Positions 1 through 11,780 of a stretch of 64,000 nt of DNA are shown piece by piece (the first letter of the stretch is position 1; each line of letters starts with the position of its first letter). Both the position numbers and the translations under genes were made by a program. Origin of the DNA: Bettongia penicillata ogilbyi (taxonomy: Eukaryota; Chordata; Mammalia; Diprotodontia; Potoroidae); contig JAJHZJ010000121.1 in NCBI GenBank assembly GCA_023548195.1, positions 5,760,058-5,824,057 of the forward strand, in the 5' to 3' direction. A model generated the notes under the pieces. It did no database searches, was not told the DNA's origin, and saw nothing but the letters and a program-made list of their open reading frames with translations.

Positions 1-639
1 ACAGTGTCAAAGAAAGAACATGAGTTAGACTTAACAGTACAAATTTATTCTCTTACAATAATGACCAAATTCAAAAAGCTTTTAAAATCCTGAAAATTCC
101 TTGCAAAAAAGAATCTCCAGAAACTTTCTATTCTGACCTCTTTGTAAACATACTAAAGCATTTTCTTTGGAAGCTCTTGTTAAAAATGAGGTTTGTTTCT
201 TTTTTAACAGTTTTTCTGAAAAAAATATTTCTAATTTTGCTTTCAAATATACATTTTCTCTAGAGAATTAGAAAAGTTTTTTGTCCATGTCAACCTGAAT
301 CTTAAATATATATATAATATAAAATTCTAGAAGAGAAATTTAAAGAAATGAAAAAATGCAACCAAATGTGCAAATCAATACTCACTATTGAAATGGCTGA
401 AGATTCATTACATATCTGAAAAGTCTGAGCCCTTTTAAAGTGGTATTAAAATTCATAATGGGAATAAACACAATTCTACCTGATGATGAATCTATTAGGG
501 ATTTATTCTTAAGGATTAATCTCATATTTATTTTTATGGCTTAATCTTTACATTTGCTTTGGTGAGAGTAACAGTCATACAAGATACCTGAGTATGGACC
601 CAACTTTTTCACTTACCTGGTCCTATGACTTGAGGCAAC
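1..639. other. AT-rich unique DNA
   Basis: No open frame, RNA gene or recognisable repeat was found here. It is AT-rich non-coding sequence with short A and T runs. Confidence 0.5.
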
Positions 640-705
640 TGTTTGCAAAGGATTCAAACTTAGGTCCCTTGGCTCTAAGTACAGATCTCTGTCCACTATA
701 GAGTA
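640..705 (-). mobile_element. MIR-type SINE fragment
   Basis: Read on the minus strand this is the tRNA-related head of a MIR-type SINE. On the plus strand it shows the order GGATTCAAACTTAGGTCC, then GGCTCTAAG, then CTGTCCACTATAG. That is the reverse of the usual guttcaaatcc box-B region and the head of the element. The rest of the SINE is missing. Confidence 0.45.
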
Positions 706-734
706 TTTGATTAAATGGCAAACAAGAAGTGAAA

Positions 735-752
735 ATACACACACACACACAC

Positions 753-787
<35 letters not shown>

Positions 788-808
788 TATATACATACAC
801 ACACACTT
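735..808. repeat. Compound microsatellite (AC)n(ATAC)n(AT)n(AC)n
   Basis: A run of AC dinucleotides passes into ATAC tetranucleotides, then AT, then ATAC and AC again. The open frame across it on the minus strand is only repeat-encoded Cys/Val/Tyr and is not a gene. Confidence 0.9.
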
Positions 809-1049
809 AAATATTCAGGTTAACACGACTGAAAAAAGCTATAGAATATGGGTATGTTGATAAATGTTCAGAGTAAGGGGAAGCACTTATGACAATTTTG
901 AAGCTTGAAAATCAACAAAAGCATAAATCTAGCTCTGTTTTGTAGTATTTACCAATTTCTAAAGATGTAAATATCCACAGTGAAAATTAAACAATCAGTT
1001 CTACTAAGCCAGGAAGAGACTGGCATTCCACATGGAAGCAAAACCACAA

Positions 1050-1640
1050 AGACAGAGAACTAATTCAATTGGAAAAGCATTTATGAAGTATGTATTATGC
1101 CCCAAGCACTGTTCTAGGAAAGAGCACAGTGTATGCTGGGGACAACAAATGATTCTATTTGACTGGAGAAAAGCGCTAAGATAATGAACTATTTAGAGTT
1201 GTCTGAAGATGCAGATTGAGAACCCATTATAGAAGGCTGAGAATGTTAAACTAATGGATGTGCACTTTATCCTGTAGGCAACAGGACAATGAGGGTGTTT
1301 GAGGGGGAAGTGAAGCACAGTCATAGCTGTGGGTTTAGAAAGAGAAAATATATGTCTACAAGAGATACTATGAAAATTTAACTGTAAGAACTTGTTGATT
1401 TGAAATGGGGGAGCAAGAGGTGAAAATGACTGAGATTTCCAATATAAGTAATTGGTAAGTTGGTGATTTCATTGATGGGGAGATAAGAAAGTCAGGATGA
1501 AGAATAGGTGTTTGGATGGCGAGGGGTACAAGGAATTCAGGACATGAGGAATTACTTTTGGATATGTTATATTAGGGCTGCCACTACTGTAGACAGATGA
1601 CTATATGGAATAGAAAACTAGAAAATGACACTATCCCTCC
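1050..1640 (+). mobile_element. Old interspersed repeat, unnamed family, copy 1
   Basis: The copy opens with AAAAGCATTTATGAAGTATG and a GCCCCAAGCACTGTTCTAGG-like segment. Degenerate purine-rich sequence follows, with landmarks such as a GTGCACTTTATCC block and GAGGTGAAAATGACTGAG. The same order of landmarks occurs at 12045-12635 and 29865-30670. I recognise the pattern from mammalian genomes but cannot name the family with confidence. It is heavily diverged and no open frame is kept. Confidence 0.5.
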
Positions 1641-2254
1641 TGGGTAAATCTGATACTAGTTTGATTTCATGATTCATAATCCTAAATTGACTAGACATTC
1701 TGTCAGTCTGCCATCATAAGAGGGATGAATGGATGGATGAAAGGTGACATTCCTTCACTTAGGAGAAATACAGGAAAAAGTTGTTAAACTGTTATTAACA
1801 CTGACTTGGAAGAAAGCATAGATCCTATTCAATTTAATAAAATTTGATTAAGGGTCTACTAAGTGCAAGATAAATTTTTAGATAAGAAAAATTTGAGAGG
1901 GGTAGGTGATGTCCTAGATGGACAGAGAACCCAAATGATTTCAACGGGCTATTACAAGGAAGTAAAGCTAAGAAGAGGAAACTTAAAAAGAATAAATATA
2001 AAATTATATACTTGAATTCAGAAAAAAAAAGTGCACAAGGATGGGTTGGAGCAAAGATATGGCTAGAAAGCAGCTCAGAGGGAGAAAAAAACACAAAAAC
2101 TTGGGTGATTCAATATGAATTACCAGTGAAAAATGGCAGGTAAAACAATCTGATCCTAAGCTGAATTACTATGTTTTATGTCAAAAATAAGGATAGTTTT
2201 AGTCTCACTGTGTTCTGCAATGATCAAGCCCTATCAAAATTATTATGTTTCCTT
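1641..2254. other. Unique AT-rich DNA
   Basis: Nothing recognisable. The 86-residue minus-strand open frame near 1834-2094 is low-complexity (Leu/Phe/Ser) and has no coding signature. Confidence 0.4.
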
Positions 2255-2635
2255 CTGGGTGTCATATTTTAGGAAAGACATTGACAAGTTGGAGTACTTT
2301 CTGAAGAGAGTAACCTGAAAAACTAAGGTACTTAAAATCAAGTCAGAAAAGAATAATTTGAAGGCACTGGTAATGTTTAAATCTGGCGAAAATGAGTCTT
2401 CTAGGGTCATAAAAACTAATATTAAAGACTATCCTATAGGAAAAGAATTAGACTTGTTTTGCTCACTTACAGAAGAGAGAACTAAAACCAAAGGCTGGAA
2501 GTGGAAGAAATGTAAATTTCAGCTTGCTGAAAAGAAACATGTCCTAATAACAGGAGCTGTCCAAAAGTGCAATGGGATTCTCTGTGGGAGAGAAGGTAAG
2601 AAGTTATCCATTACTTAGAGGTCTTCAATCAAAAA
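2255..2635 (+). mobile_element. L3/CR1 LINE 3'-end fragment
   Basis: The order of landmarks matches the distal CR1/L3 LINE: GGAAAGACATTGACAAGTTG (2272), then a TTAGACTTGTTTTGCTC block (about 2448), then GGAGCTGTCCAAAAGTGCAA (about 2554) and AGAGGTCTTCAATC. These are standard markers of the last 500 bases of that LINE clade. The 86-residue plus-strand frame inside it (2358-2618) is fortuitous, because this part of the LINE is non-coding or out of frame. Confidence 0.75.
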
Positions 2636-4140
2636 ATAAACAACAGTTTATCAGGGATGTTAAAAAGGACATTGAACAATGGTTAAACTAAATGAATTCT
2701 GAGGTTCCTTTGAAAACTGAAATGCTATTATAATGGAAAATTTTACATCTTTTTTTAAGTCTAACTACAAATATTCACTCATTCTTCTGTAATGGAAACC
2801 ACCTTTCTTAGACTTCTGTAAATTGGAATTGGGGTATACAATTTTTAACTCTTGGACCCTTGAAATTTATTGTTTCATTTTAGAAGAAATGTTAAAACTT
2901 ACCAATGTGTACAGCAGAGTTTGAGGAGTGAAAAATGTATACGATGAATCACATATTAAATATACTATGTCCTAATTCCAGCAAAATGTAAACTTTGTGA
3001 ATGCAACTGACAATACTATTGCTAGGACCTAGTTTCCTTTCAGTAACCTGGCTTACACACAGAAGACTTCTTATAATCACAATGATGCTATGGCAAGTCA
3101 CACTGATTCATTTTCCATGAATTATCAACTTTCCTACTCTGGGCCCATTATTTCCCGACAGATAATTAAACATCTTTCATTAATTGCAACAAGTAAAAAC
3201 ATTTAATATGTTTGCAAAAACTCATAAATAATACATTTTGGAGAAAGACTTATGGAACTCTTTCTGTGTAGAATCACATTAAGAAAGGTGATGTTTTCCT
3301 CATTAGGGCTATCGATATACAGGCTCCCATAGTATGTATGCACTATTTGAGCAGCAAGATGATATCAAAACAGAACAAAAAAACTTCAACATTTTCAAAG
3401 CTGTTTTCAGAAAGACCTTGAGAGCCCCAGGAAATTCTTACCTACCAATAAAGTGAACTGACTGAACATGGAAATAGAAAGAGGGCAAGTATCTGAAGTA
3501 AGAAAAAAAAACTGCAAGAACAGCCCTCCGGTGATGGCAATTTACTCAGAAGCAGACTGGGAAGCAAGGGGGAAACTGCTCAAGCACTTTCATCTCTTAG
3601 ACTCTTTGTGATGAACAAGTAACAGCATAATGCTATGTAGGGAGTGCCAAAATCTTGCCAATGTGGCAATCATTTGGCAATATGAAGAAACAAAGTAGTT
3701 CTGCCTGCTCATTTATTTCATATTCATTTCAACAAGCTATTTAATACATATTCATTGGACATCTTCTATACTTAATTTTTCACTTAAAAATTTTTATTTG
3801 GCAAAATAAACCTCTTTATAAACCTGGTGTTGGGGTAGAGGACTAACACATTATAGTTTTTGTTCTACTGTAGTCTTTCTTTCTATACAGTGGCTACATT
3901 TAAAGGAAGATTATTTGACTAGGGTGATAAGCAAATGCCAAAATAAAATGAAATGTGTTGCAATGGGCCCATAAAAAGCTTTCTTCCTTTTTTTCAATAC
4001 TCATTTATTAAAAATTCATTAGCATATTCATATATCACCATTAAAATGAACTAAAATTTTGTCTAAGAATACAGGTTTTATAATTTATTCTAATTTCAAA
4101 AATTATAAAATGATTACTATCCCTAAGTCAAATGTGTGTG
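2636..4140. other. Unique AT-rich DNA
   Basis: No repeat copy is confidently placed in this stretch. At 3715-3775 there is weak similarity to a reverse-oriented MIR tail (CATTTATTTC and ATTCATTGGACATCTTCTAT). No coding potential. Confidence 0.4.
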
Positions 4141-4178
4141 TATATATGTATATGTATATATATACATATACATATATA
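4141..4178. repeat. Perfect 38-bp AT/GTAT palindrome
   Basis: Positions 4141-4178 read the same on both strands, with no spacer. The sequence is TATATATG then TATATG then TATATATATA and back through CATATA. It can form a cruciform or hairpin. It grows from a microsatellite, with TG repeats just upstream at 4133-4140. Confidence 0.9.
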
Positions 4179-4484
4179 TGTATAAAATTTTTCATCCTTT
4201 GAAAAAAGCTTTGTCAATGGCTTGATCCTAGTCCTCAATGCCATTTTAATTGGACAAATATTTTCATTTCTCTATTTCAACACAGCATAAAGACTTTAAC
4301 TCACAAGCATACCTCATTTCTGCAAACATGTAAATGGGACTGAATGGAGTTATTGTATTAATGCAACCTTACACTGCAGTAGTTGAAAGGTAGGTGGTGT
4401 GCTTTAACTTTAGTAACAGTCCTAAAAATTACCATCATTTTAAAACTGTTTATTGTCATATAAAGTCGTTTTCATGCCCTGTCA

Positions 4485-4665
4485 TACAGTGGAAAGGACA
4501 CTAGATTTGGAATGAATTTAAAGATTTGAGTTCAAATCCTACATCTGCCATTTAAAATGTGGTGCTTTGGGACACATCACTTAATCTCTCTGGATATTTA
4601 TTCATCTTCATGGCTATACTCAACCCATAATGTTCATTTCAGCTCTAAATCTATGATCCAATATA
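4485..4665 (+). mobile_element. MIR-type SINE
   Basis: Element order on the plus strand is a head, a box-B-like GAGTTCAAATCCTACATCTG (4528), a CORE segment GACACATCACTTAATCTCTC, and a tail resembling CAGCTCTAAATCTATGATCC. The head is about 15% shorter than full length. Confidence 0.7.
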
Positions 4666-5551
4666 GTTGTCCAGTTACTCCCTAGGGCATATAGTAATTG
4701 ATTAAAATCTATAGGGAGCTTCAAACTCATGAAGAGGATATAGCAATTATCTAGAAATCATGTCATATCATGACAAAGCATTCATGAAGGAACTGGAGGG
4801 ATGATAGAGGTCTTTATATCCTTGAAAACCTGTCACATGAAAAAGGTACCTATAAAAAAGGTATATATACCATGTAGTTACAGAGGGAAAAATGACAAGT
4901 AACCAATGAAAATTACAAGAAATTTATTTCAGATCAATACAAGAAAGAACTTCATAAGAATCCATGCTGACCAATATGTGTTACAGACTGTCATGTGAGG
5001 AATTATGTTTCTCATAACTAGAAGAATTGGATGACCACATTTCATATATGTTAGAAGAAGGAGTTTACACAGAATCCTCCAGCACTACACTGCCTAAGCT
5101 ACCTGGAACCTTAAGCTTCTCAAAACACAGTAAAACAAGCACAGAATCCAGAAGTCTCCAGATTTTACACAACAGTATCTTTTCTCCAGAACACAAATGC
5201 ACAATGGTCTGGAATGTTTAGAAATTCTCCATGAATTTGTATCCTTTATCCTTAAAACCTGAAATATCTACTTCTTTAAAGAAAATTAAGAGATGAAACT
5301 CATACTTTTAGGGTCAGGCCTTTGGATGAAAATTCTCCAGAGGAAAACTGAGTTGATAAAGTTGATGACATGTTCTGGAGATTTTACTAGGAAATCAGTA
5401 TTTGAGAATTATTCCTCATGTGTCCTGACCCATTGCCATTGGTTTTAGATGCAAATTATGACATCATTCTACAGATAGATATTTTCATTCATGGCTGAAT
5501 TCAAAAGAAAACACTTGTGAGATGGAAAGAAAAAAGGAATATAGTTTTATT
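4666..5551. other. Unique DNA
   Basis: No confident repeat or coding region. A 64-residue open frame at 5027-5221 (Ser-rich, starting near GGATGACCACATTTC) has no recognisable domain, no splice or promoter context, and is probably chance. Confidence 0.4.
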
Positions 5552-5803
5552 GTTATATTATTTCATTGTTTCTATGATGTCCGACTTCATGAACCCCTTT
5601 GGGGTTTTCTAGGCAAAGATATTGGAATGGTTTATGATTTCCTTCTCCTGCTCATTTTACCTATGAGGAAACTGAAGCTAACATGATTAAGTGACCTGCT
5701 CAGGCTCACATAGCTAGTAAGTGCCTGAGACTGGATTTGAACTCAGATCCCCCTAATTTCATATCCAGTGCTCTATCCACTGAACCACCTTACTGACCCA
5801 ATG
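5552..5803 (-). mobile_element. MAR1-type SINE
   Basis: Read on the minus strand this is a nearly full-length MAR1. On the plus strand the marker order is GGGGTTTTCTAGGCAAAGAT (5602), CATTTTACCTATGAGGAAAC, GACTGGATTTGAACTCAGAT (about 5730), and the head CTCTATCCACTGAACCACC. The tRNA-like head therefore lies at the right end. Confidence 0.85.
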
Positions 5804-7276
5804 TAGATTGAATTCTATGAAAATTATGCCCTCTTTTCTCTATTTGGTATTTTAGAAGTAGACTAGTACATTTAGCCATGATGGTAGGTTAAGAAAAATC
5901 AGGGGAAAAAAAGGACTGAGTAACTTACATAGTATCACATCATATTTTGATGCTAGTTTTTTATTGGCCAATCCAATCTGTTAGAACTCATTTTGGGATG
6001 AACATTATAATTCAAATATTGCTTTTTCTCTCCAAAAAACAGATTTATATTATACCATTTCTTTCACAGTCAGAAAATAAACTGTTGCCCAGACACATAA
6101 GAAAGAAACTGACATACATAAATCTTGCTAACAGGGAACTATTATGTACTAATTTTGTTTCTGTTCAAAGGCTTGGTTGAATTCTGGGATGAAAAAGTAG
6201 TAATTTATTTTTTAAAGTGCGCATTCTTGAATATAACAGGAAAATGCTGGTGATGCCAATATTACTCATTTGATTAACAAATCCACTTTAGTGAAGGGGA
6301 GCTGCATCATTTTGGGAATTCTGTGCCAAGAGTAAGTCATCACATTTTCATCTTCACGGTGTTAAAACATACATATAATGATTCAGTTTTATGTAACTAT
6401 CTCCTTAAATCTTGCATAGCTTCAAACATATACAATATGACAAGTTAATGCTGCAAAGAAAAGCCCTTTGTATACTATGTTTGATTTTCTCCCCATTTGA
6501 ACTGTTATGAATAAATATACGGGTAGGTAGATCCCAGTACTAACACCTGTTCTTATATTTGCTTCCCATCTTTTAAACTATAAATCCATGATTGTGTTTT
6601 TTCCCCAAGCATGTTTCATTCACATTGTACACTCTTGTTTTCAAATAACATTTAACAAAAATTTTTCCCTTTAGGCGGTGAATTATAAGGGTGATATTTC
6701 TTAGAACCAAAATTAGGTGTTTTTAGTTGCCAGAACCAGCTACGCAAGGGAGACATCCTAGGAATATAATTCAAACTCCAGGACATAAGGTCTCACAAGC
6801 ATTGAGGATCCCGGATACTATCCTATGGTGGGGAAAGAGAAACCTCAGTAAACTGAAAGAAATGCACCTAAGACACCAGGTCTAGGCCTGGGGGGCAACT
6901 CACAAGGGTGAAGCCACCAGGGAGACAACATATAACATGTGTAGCTTCCTATTTTAATAAATTGCTTATTTCTCCTTTAAAAAGAAAATAAAGTTTTATT
7001 GCTATCTTATTTTAATTGTACATTCATTTCCAAATATATCCATTCCTCTTGGCTTCATAGAGATTCTTGTAACAAAGAATAAAATGAGAAAAAGAAAAAC
7101 AAGTTTAGCAAAACTACCCAATATATCCACCAAATCTGTCATTAACTCATTATTCCTGCTACGTGATGAACTCTGCTGTTCATACCTATTCATGAACACT
7201 AGCAGTCTCTGTGCCCTCTAAATTTTGCCAAAGGCCCACCTCTTTTAGCTAGAATGGAAAGGAATGAAATCAAATG
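5804..7276. other. Unique DNA, possible remnant of an LTR near 6930
   Basis: No firm assignment. At 6700-6965 the sequence is less AT-rich and ends with ACATGTGTAGCTTCC followed by a TTTTAATAAATTGC polyadenylation-like signal. This could be the end of an old retroelement, but I cannot support a family. Two small open frames (5947-6180 plus, 7002-7199 minus) have no domain. Confidence 0.35.
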
Positions 7277-7365
7277 ACTATTTACTCAGTATTTAGTAGG
7301 AGCCAGCACTGTTAAGTGCTTTACAAATATTACCTCATTTGTTCTCGTTCAAATATTTGATAGGA
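7277..7365 (-). mobile_element. MIR/L2-type 3' tail
   Basis: AGGAGCCAGCACTGTTAAGTGCTTTACAAATATTACCTC-type sequence (7302-7340) is the reverse complement of the CORE-SINE 3' end. The tRNA-related head is missing. Confidence 0.55.
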
Positions 7366-7384
7366 AAGGGATTGGATTTGTTTT

Positions 7385-7675
7385 GCATAGGTCCAGAATG
7401 TAGAACTGAGAACAATGACTAGAAATTGCAAAGGCACATATTCAGTTTCCATGTAAGGAGACTTCAGAACTTAACTTCTTAACAACATTACAGCTGTCTC
7501 AAAGTGGAATGAGCTGGCTATGGAGGTCCCAGGTCACCTCTTATTAGAGGTCATTATATAAGGGCTGGAAGACCATTTGAAGATGTTGTAGGGAAGATTC
7601 TTGTTAAGGTAGGAAATGGATGATATGATAACGGAGATCACTTCCAACTCTAAATTTCTGTAATTCTATGGTCTT
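7385..7675 (+). mobile_element. L3/CR1 LINE 3' end
   Basis: Landmarks of the terminal L3/CR1 segment occur in order: ACAGCTGTCTCAAAGTGGAA (7491), then GAGCTGGCTATGGAGGTCCC, GGAAGACCATTTGAAGATGT, and the hallmark end TCACTTCCAACTCTAAATTT (7640) before TCTGTAATTCTATGG. This is a 5'-truncated copy that reaches the true 3' end. Confidence 0.8.
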
Positions 7676-7984
7676 TTCTAATACACTAAATTCTATTTTC
7701 ACAAAGGACACACATACACACTACTTCTATACTTTCATGAAATGCTTATGAAAATATCATTTGGCAAACAAAAATAACCATGTTCATGATTAACTCATCA
7801 TAAGGATACACTTAGAATTTGGAAATTTCTAGGTAAACTAACTTCCCTAGTGAGGTGTTATACCTATTTTATGCTAATTGTGTTACTAGTAGATAGTAAC
7901 TTATAAGTCTTTATAAGTCTGGAATAAGTTGATGTAAATGAACCACCTCAGATTTAAAAAGTAAAATTCAATTTAAAAATGATA
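7676..7984. other. Unique DNA
   Basis: AT-rich spacer with a 10-base tandem duplication of TTATAAGTCT at 7900-7920. Nothing else recognised. Confidence 0.4.
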
Positions 7985-8217
7985 GTTCTAGTCGGCACAA
8001 TGGATAGAAACTTGTCCCAGCGATTAGAACCTCAGACACTTATTAGCTATGTCAACTAGCGTAAGTCATTTGACTCTTGTATATGTCAGTTTTCTTAACT
8101 ATAAAATGAGGATAATACAAGCACGTATTTTCTAAGGCAGGGAACAAATGAAATAATAAAGTGCTTAGCATAGTGACCAGCACATAGTGATTCTAGCTAC
8201 TATTATACAGGTGGCTA
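7985..8217 (+). mobile_element. MIR-type SINE
   Basis: The head CGGCACAATGGATAGAA (7994) is followed by a CORE region with GTAAGTCATTTGACTC, AACTATAAAATGAGGATAAT (8098) and a tail with AAAGTGCTTAGCATAGTGAC. The order is complete, so it is close to full length. Confidence 0.8.
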
Positions 8218-8277
8218 TTATTAGCTATCTTCTAACAATTAGGAAATAGAAGATAAAAGGGGAAGGATAAGAAATAA

Positions 8278-8512
8278 ATATTTAATAAGTGCCTATTATG
8301 TACCAGGCATTTTACTAAAGATATTTAAATCAATCTTCACAATAATTCTGTGAGGTAGGTGTTACTATTATCCCCTTTTCCACTGAAGAAAATGAAACAG
8401 GCAGAGGATACTTGTCCAGGGTCATATAGCCAGTGTCTGAGGTGACATTTGAACTCAGATCTCTGACTCCAGGCCCAATACTCTACTCGATGCATCATCT
8501 AGTTGCCTCTAA
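8278..8512 (-). mobile_element. MIR-type SINE, near full length
   Basis: The plus strand begins with the reversed 3' tail AAGTGCCTATTATGTACCAG (about 8287). It continues with TGTGAGGTAGGTGTTACTAT, AGGGTCATATAGCCAGTGTC, a reversed box B TTTGAACTCAGATCTCTGAC (8449), and the head ending CATCTAGTTGCC. This is a complete minus-strand element. Confidence 0.85.
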
Positions 8513-9084
8513 TTTGGATTACATGTGACATACTGCAGAATTCTGTCCCTACCATTTAATCAATGGCTTTAGAATAAAAAATAGAGGGCCCACTTATGAA
8601 ATGTATGACTGACATTCAGTTAGAAAATATATGTATATATATATACATACATATATAATATATAAGATTTCAAATCTATATTGAACACCTAGAAGTAGGT
8701 TAAAACAAAAAAAAAACAAACAAAAACAGATTTATGGTCTTTTTAGTATATGAACTGACAGTGATTGATGAGTCCTTCCCAATACTGATCTGTGCCTTCT
8801 CTGGAACTTAGAGCCTTTACATAGCTGCCTGTGCCAATGAAAGGTTATATGAATTAGTTGGGATTACCTGGGACTTGAATTCAAAGTGTGACATAAACCC
8901 ACTTCATTGTCCCTCCAAAGACCAGATTTCTATCATTTGTCACCCTGCCTCTAAGGCTGAATCATACTGGGTGCAATTTGGATCAGTATATTTCAGGATC
9001 TCCTCAGTATATTTAGCTTTCCTTCCACAGATACATATCAAAATCCATCCATGCTTTCTCATCTTTTATATCTATATTCCTTTG
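8513..9084. other. Unique DNA with AT microsatellite
   Basis: Contains an ATAT/ATAC simple repeat at 8627-8663 and an A-rich run at 8706-8726. The 70-residue open frame at 8875-9087 has no domain and is not supported as a gene. Confidence 0.45.
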
Positions 9085-9210
9085 TAAATAGAATTGAAGT
9101 GATTTGCCAGTAGTCTTGCAGTTGATATGTATCAGAGATAGGACTTAAAACTAGGTTTTTCCTGCTCTAAGGCCAGTCTTCCCTCTACTACATCATGGTG
9201 GCTCCTACCT
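9085..9210 (-). mobile_element. MIR-type SINE fragment
   Basis: AAGTGATTTGCCAGTAGTCT (9097), AGAGATAGGACTTAAAACTA and CCTCTACTACATCATGGTGG follow the reversed order of CORE, box B and head of a SINE. The 3' third is missing. Confidence 0.65.
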
Positions 9211-9534
9211 TCCGCAATGCTTTCCAAAAAAAACTTTAAATCCCAAAGAGACATTATATTTACTTGTCATAATTCTCCATTGGAAAAGGATAAAGTGGAG
9301 ATAAAAGTGTTTGCTGAGTTGGGTGATTTCTGAAAACTCTTCACTGGGATGACTGATTTTTTATACATTAAATGACAAAACTTCCAATTAGCAGAATTAA
9401 TATATTCCCTTTCATTCATTTCCTACTTTTCCAAGTTAACAGTTTATTTCAATTTAATTAGGATATATATGTGTGTATATATATATATATTGCAGTAAGT
9501 TAAAAAAAGTTCCCAAATGAATAGAGGGAGATTT

Positions 9535-9783
9535 GTTATTGGTTATTTTTCAATTATATCTGACTCCTCATGATCTATTTGGAGTTTTCTTAGCAAAGAT
9601 ACTGCAGTGGTTTGCCATTTCCTTCTCTAACTCATTTTATAGACGAGGAAACCAAGGCAAACAGGGTTAAGTGACTTGCAAAGGTTCACACAGCTAGTAA
9701 ATGTCTGAGATCCAGATTTGAACTCAAGAATTGAGTCTTCTTGACTCCAAGCTTATCACTCTATCCACTGTGCCACCTGGTTA
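9535..9783 (-). mobile_element. MAR1-type SINE
   Basis: The reversed tail CTGACTCCTCATGATCTATT (9560) is followed by TTAGCAAAGATACTGCAGTG, CATTTTATAGACGAGGAAAC, CACACAGCTAGTAAATGTCT, TTTGAACTCAAGAATTGAGT and CTATCCACTGTGCCACC. All segments are in order, so this is close to full length. An AT microsatellite lies just upstream at 9465-9492. Confidence 0.9.
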
Positions 9784-9959
9784 TTTATATAAAAGTTTTA
9801 TATGAATAAAGACCTAGGGGATTTAGAGGATCACAAATTCACTGTGGAAGGGTACTAGCAAGAAAAAAAAAACAAAATAAACCAAAACTTATGCAGCTTT
9901 AGTCTACGTTGACTGAAGGACTGTGTCCAAAACAAGAGCTGTTAGTCTCACTCAAGTCT

Positions 9960-10190
9960 AAGGTGATCAGTCCTCTCCTATACTTCTGTCTTAAACTCTG
10001 CCTTTCACATTTTAAAAAGGACATTGACCAATTGAAACATGTCCAGAGTACGATGAACAGGATGGAAGATACCTGGAAACCACACCAGTTGAAATTACTA
10101 AAGATGTTTAGCTTGGAAAGTATTTTAGGAAATATATGATTTATTGATCTTTACACATCTGAAATGTTATCACATGGAATAGTGAATAGG
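9960..10190 (+). mobile_element. L3/CR1 LINE fragment
   Basis: AAAAGGACATTGACCAATTG (10015), then ATGTCCAGAGTACGATGAAC and GATGTTTAGCTTGGAAAGTA (10103) match the L3/CR1 block found upstream of the very 3' end. The 76-residue frame over it is relic sequence, not a gene. Confidence 0.7.
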
Positions 10191-10737
10191 CACTAAGTAC
10201 ATGTTGAATTGGACTTCCTTGAATTTGAAAATTGATAAGAATCACACAGGATGACAAGGTGATTAGATGATAGGATGATTTCTGTACTGATGGAAGAAAT
10301 ATTGATATTGATGAGATCATTTGTCCACTGGAATATTGAAGTATCATTCAATGAACAATATAATAGCAGCTTATTTCTGTTTTGAGACTTCTGTTAACAA
10401 TATAATCATCTGATTATTAGAAATAAGCTGATAAAACAACTGGAGAGTAGTGAGAGAGGGACAGAAGAAAAGGATTTTAATATAAGAAGAATGTCAGTCT
10501 ATAAAAATCTTTTGTCCATTGTGAGTTCACTTTGCTACCAACTTGGATATGCAGTAAATGGGAATATTGAATATGCAAACTATTCAGATTCATATTTAAA
10601 TTTAGAAAGATGCAATATCCATAAATTTAAGAAGATAAAGTTTTCTTGTACATATCATATAGATAAGATGATATGACATTTATAATGTCAAATTTTGATG
10701 TCATTCTCTATCCCGCATCAATATACTGAGCATGGTG
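10191..10737. other. Unique DNA
   Basis: No recognisable features. Two short frames (10141-10347 minus, 10491-10676 plus) have no domain and no coding bias. Confidence 0.4.
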
Positions 10738-10980
10738 TTCAGTTACAGCATAGTGAGGCAGAAAGTATGCTGAATTCGGGATTGGCATGAGAACTGCGTT
10801 TGAGTCATGCCTCTGAGCTACCTTCTAGAGTTGTTTCCTATATGGCACTGGGTAAATATCTTAATTCCTCTGAGTCTAATTTTGCTTGTCTGCCTAATGA
10901 AGAGAAAATATTTGCAATATTGACCTCACTGAGTAGTGATGATGGATTTTTAAAAATCTAAATAAAACAGGCATAAAAGC
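10738..10980 (+). mobile_element. MIR-type SINE
   Basis: Head near ACAGCATAGTGAGGCAGAAA (10744), box-B-like GTTTGAGTCATGCCTCTGAG, and CORE with GGGTAAATATCTTAATTCCTC. It is diverged, with the tail running into AAATCTAAATAAAACAGGC. Confidence 0.6.
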
Positions 10981-11129
10981 AGGGGGGTGGAATACTTCTT
11001 GACTTGATATTTAAGTGTGCATGGGGGGAACAAGTAAAGGATTTCAAGGTAGAAGAAAATATATGGAATGATTACTACTCTCAAAAAAAAGACAAATGAC
11101 TGTCAGATCTGGCAACATTCTTATATAAC

Positions 11130-11265
11130 ATGATATATATGTACGTATGTATGGATACACACATATACATATGTATTTAGGAATATATACACACAGAATT
11201 ATATAGATATGACCATATTATATATATATGTATATGTATATATACATATATATATGTATGTCATC
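11130..11265. repeat. AT/GTAT simple-repeat tract
   Basis: Alternating GTAT, ACAC, and AT units form imperfect inverted repeats around 11220-11260. It is low complexity only. Confidence 0.8.
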
Positions 11266-11502
11266 ACAAAGTAAAGCTTATAAACTTCCTTATCTTATTT
11301 GAAACTCATTTTAAAAAAACCCTTCTAGTAGTATTTGGGGTTATCATTATAGTTATATGATTTACCTCATAAATCTTAGACTCACAGAATGACATTGAAT
11401 TCTTTTTTTGTTAGAAGGTTTGCCTAAATCCTATAACCATTCCCAGTACCCATTCAGCATCTCAATCTTCTTTTAGTTTTGCATTAAAATAAATGTCAGC
11501 TT
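11266..11502. other. Unique DNA
   Basis: Nothing recognised apart from AT-rich spacer sequence. Confidence 0.4.
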
Positions 11503-11760
11503 AAGAGGCAACGAGGTGACGCTGTGAACCGACGGCTGGCCTTGGAGTCAGGAAATCTTATTTTTGAAGCCTGCTTCACACATTTCCTTTCTCCTTGTGT
11601 GGGTCAAGATAAGTAATGCACTGGAAAAGTCTCTCAGGCTCAGTTTCTTCACCTGTAAAATGATGGTAATAACAGTTCTTCTCTTATAGGATTATTGTGA
11701 AGATCAAATAGGTAAATATTTGTAAAGCACTCTGCAAAATTTAAATATTAGGTATAATCC
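11503..11760 (+). mobile_element. MIR-type SINE
   Basis: Head AAGAGGCAACGAGGTGACGC (11504), GGCCTTGGAGTCAGGAAATC, CORE with CCTGTAAAATGATGGTAATA, and the tail AAATATTTGTAAAGCACTCT (11713). The box-B area is altered (TTTTTGAAGCCTGCTTC). Confidence 0.75.
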
Positions 11761-11780
11761 ATTAAGAATCAAATATGCCA

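Noticed and set aside
613..804. 63-codon minus-strand frame
   Set aside because: Its N-terminal half is read from a microsatellite (Tyr/Cys/Val repeats).
6700..6965. Possible LTR or gene end near a TTTTAATAAATTGC signal
   Set aside because: No repeated structure, boundary or homology could be supported.
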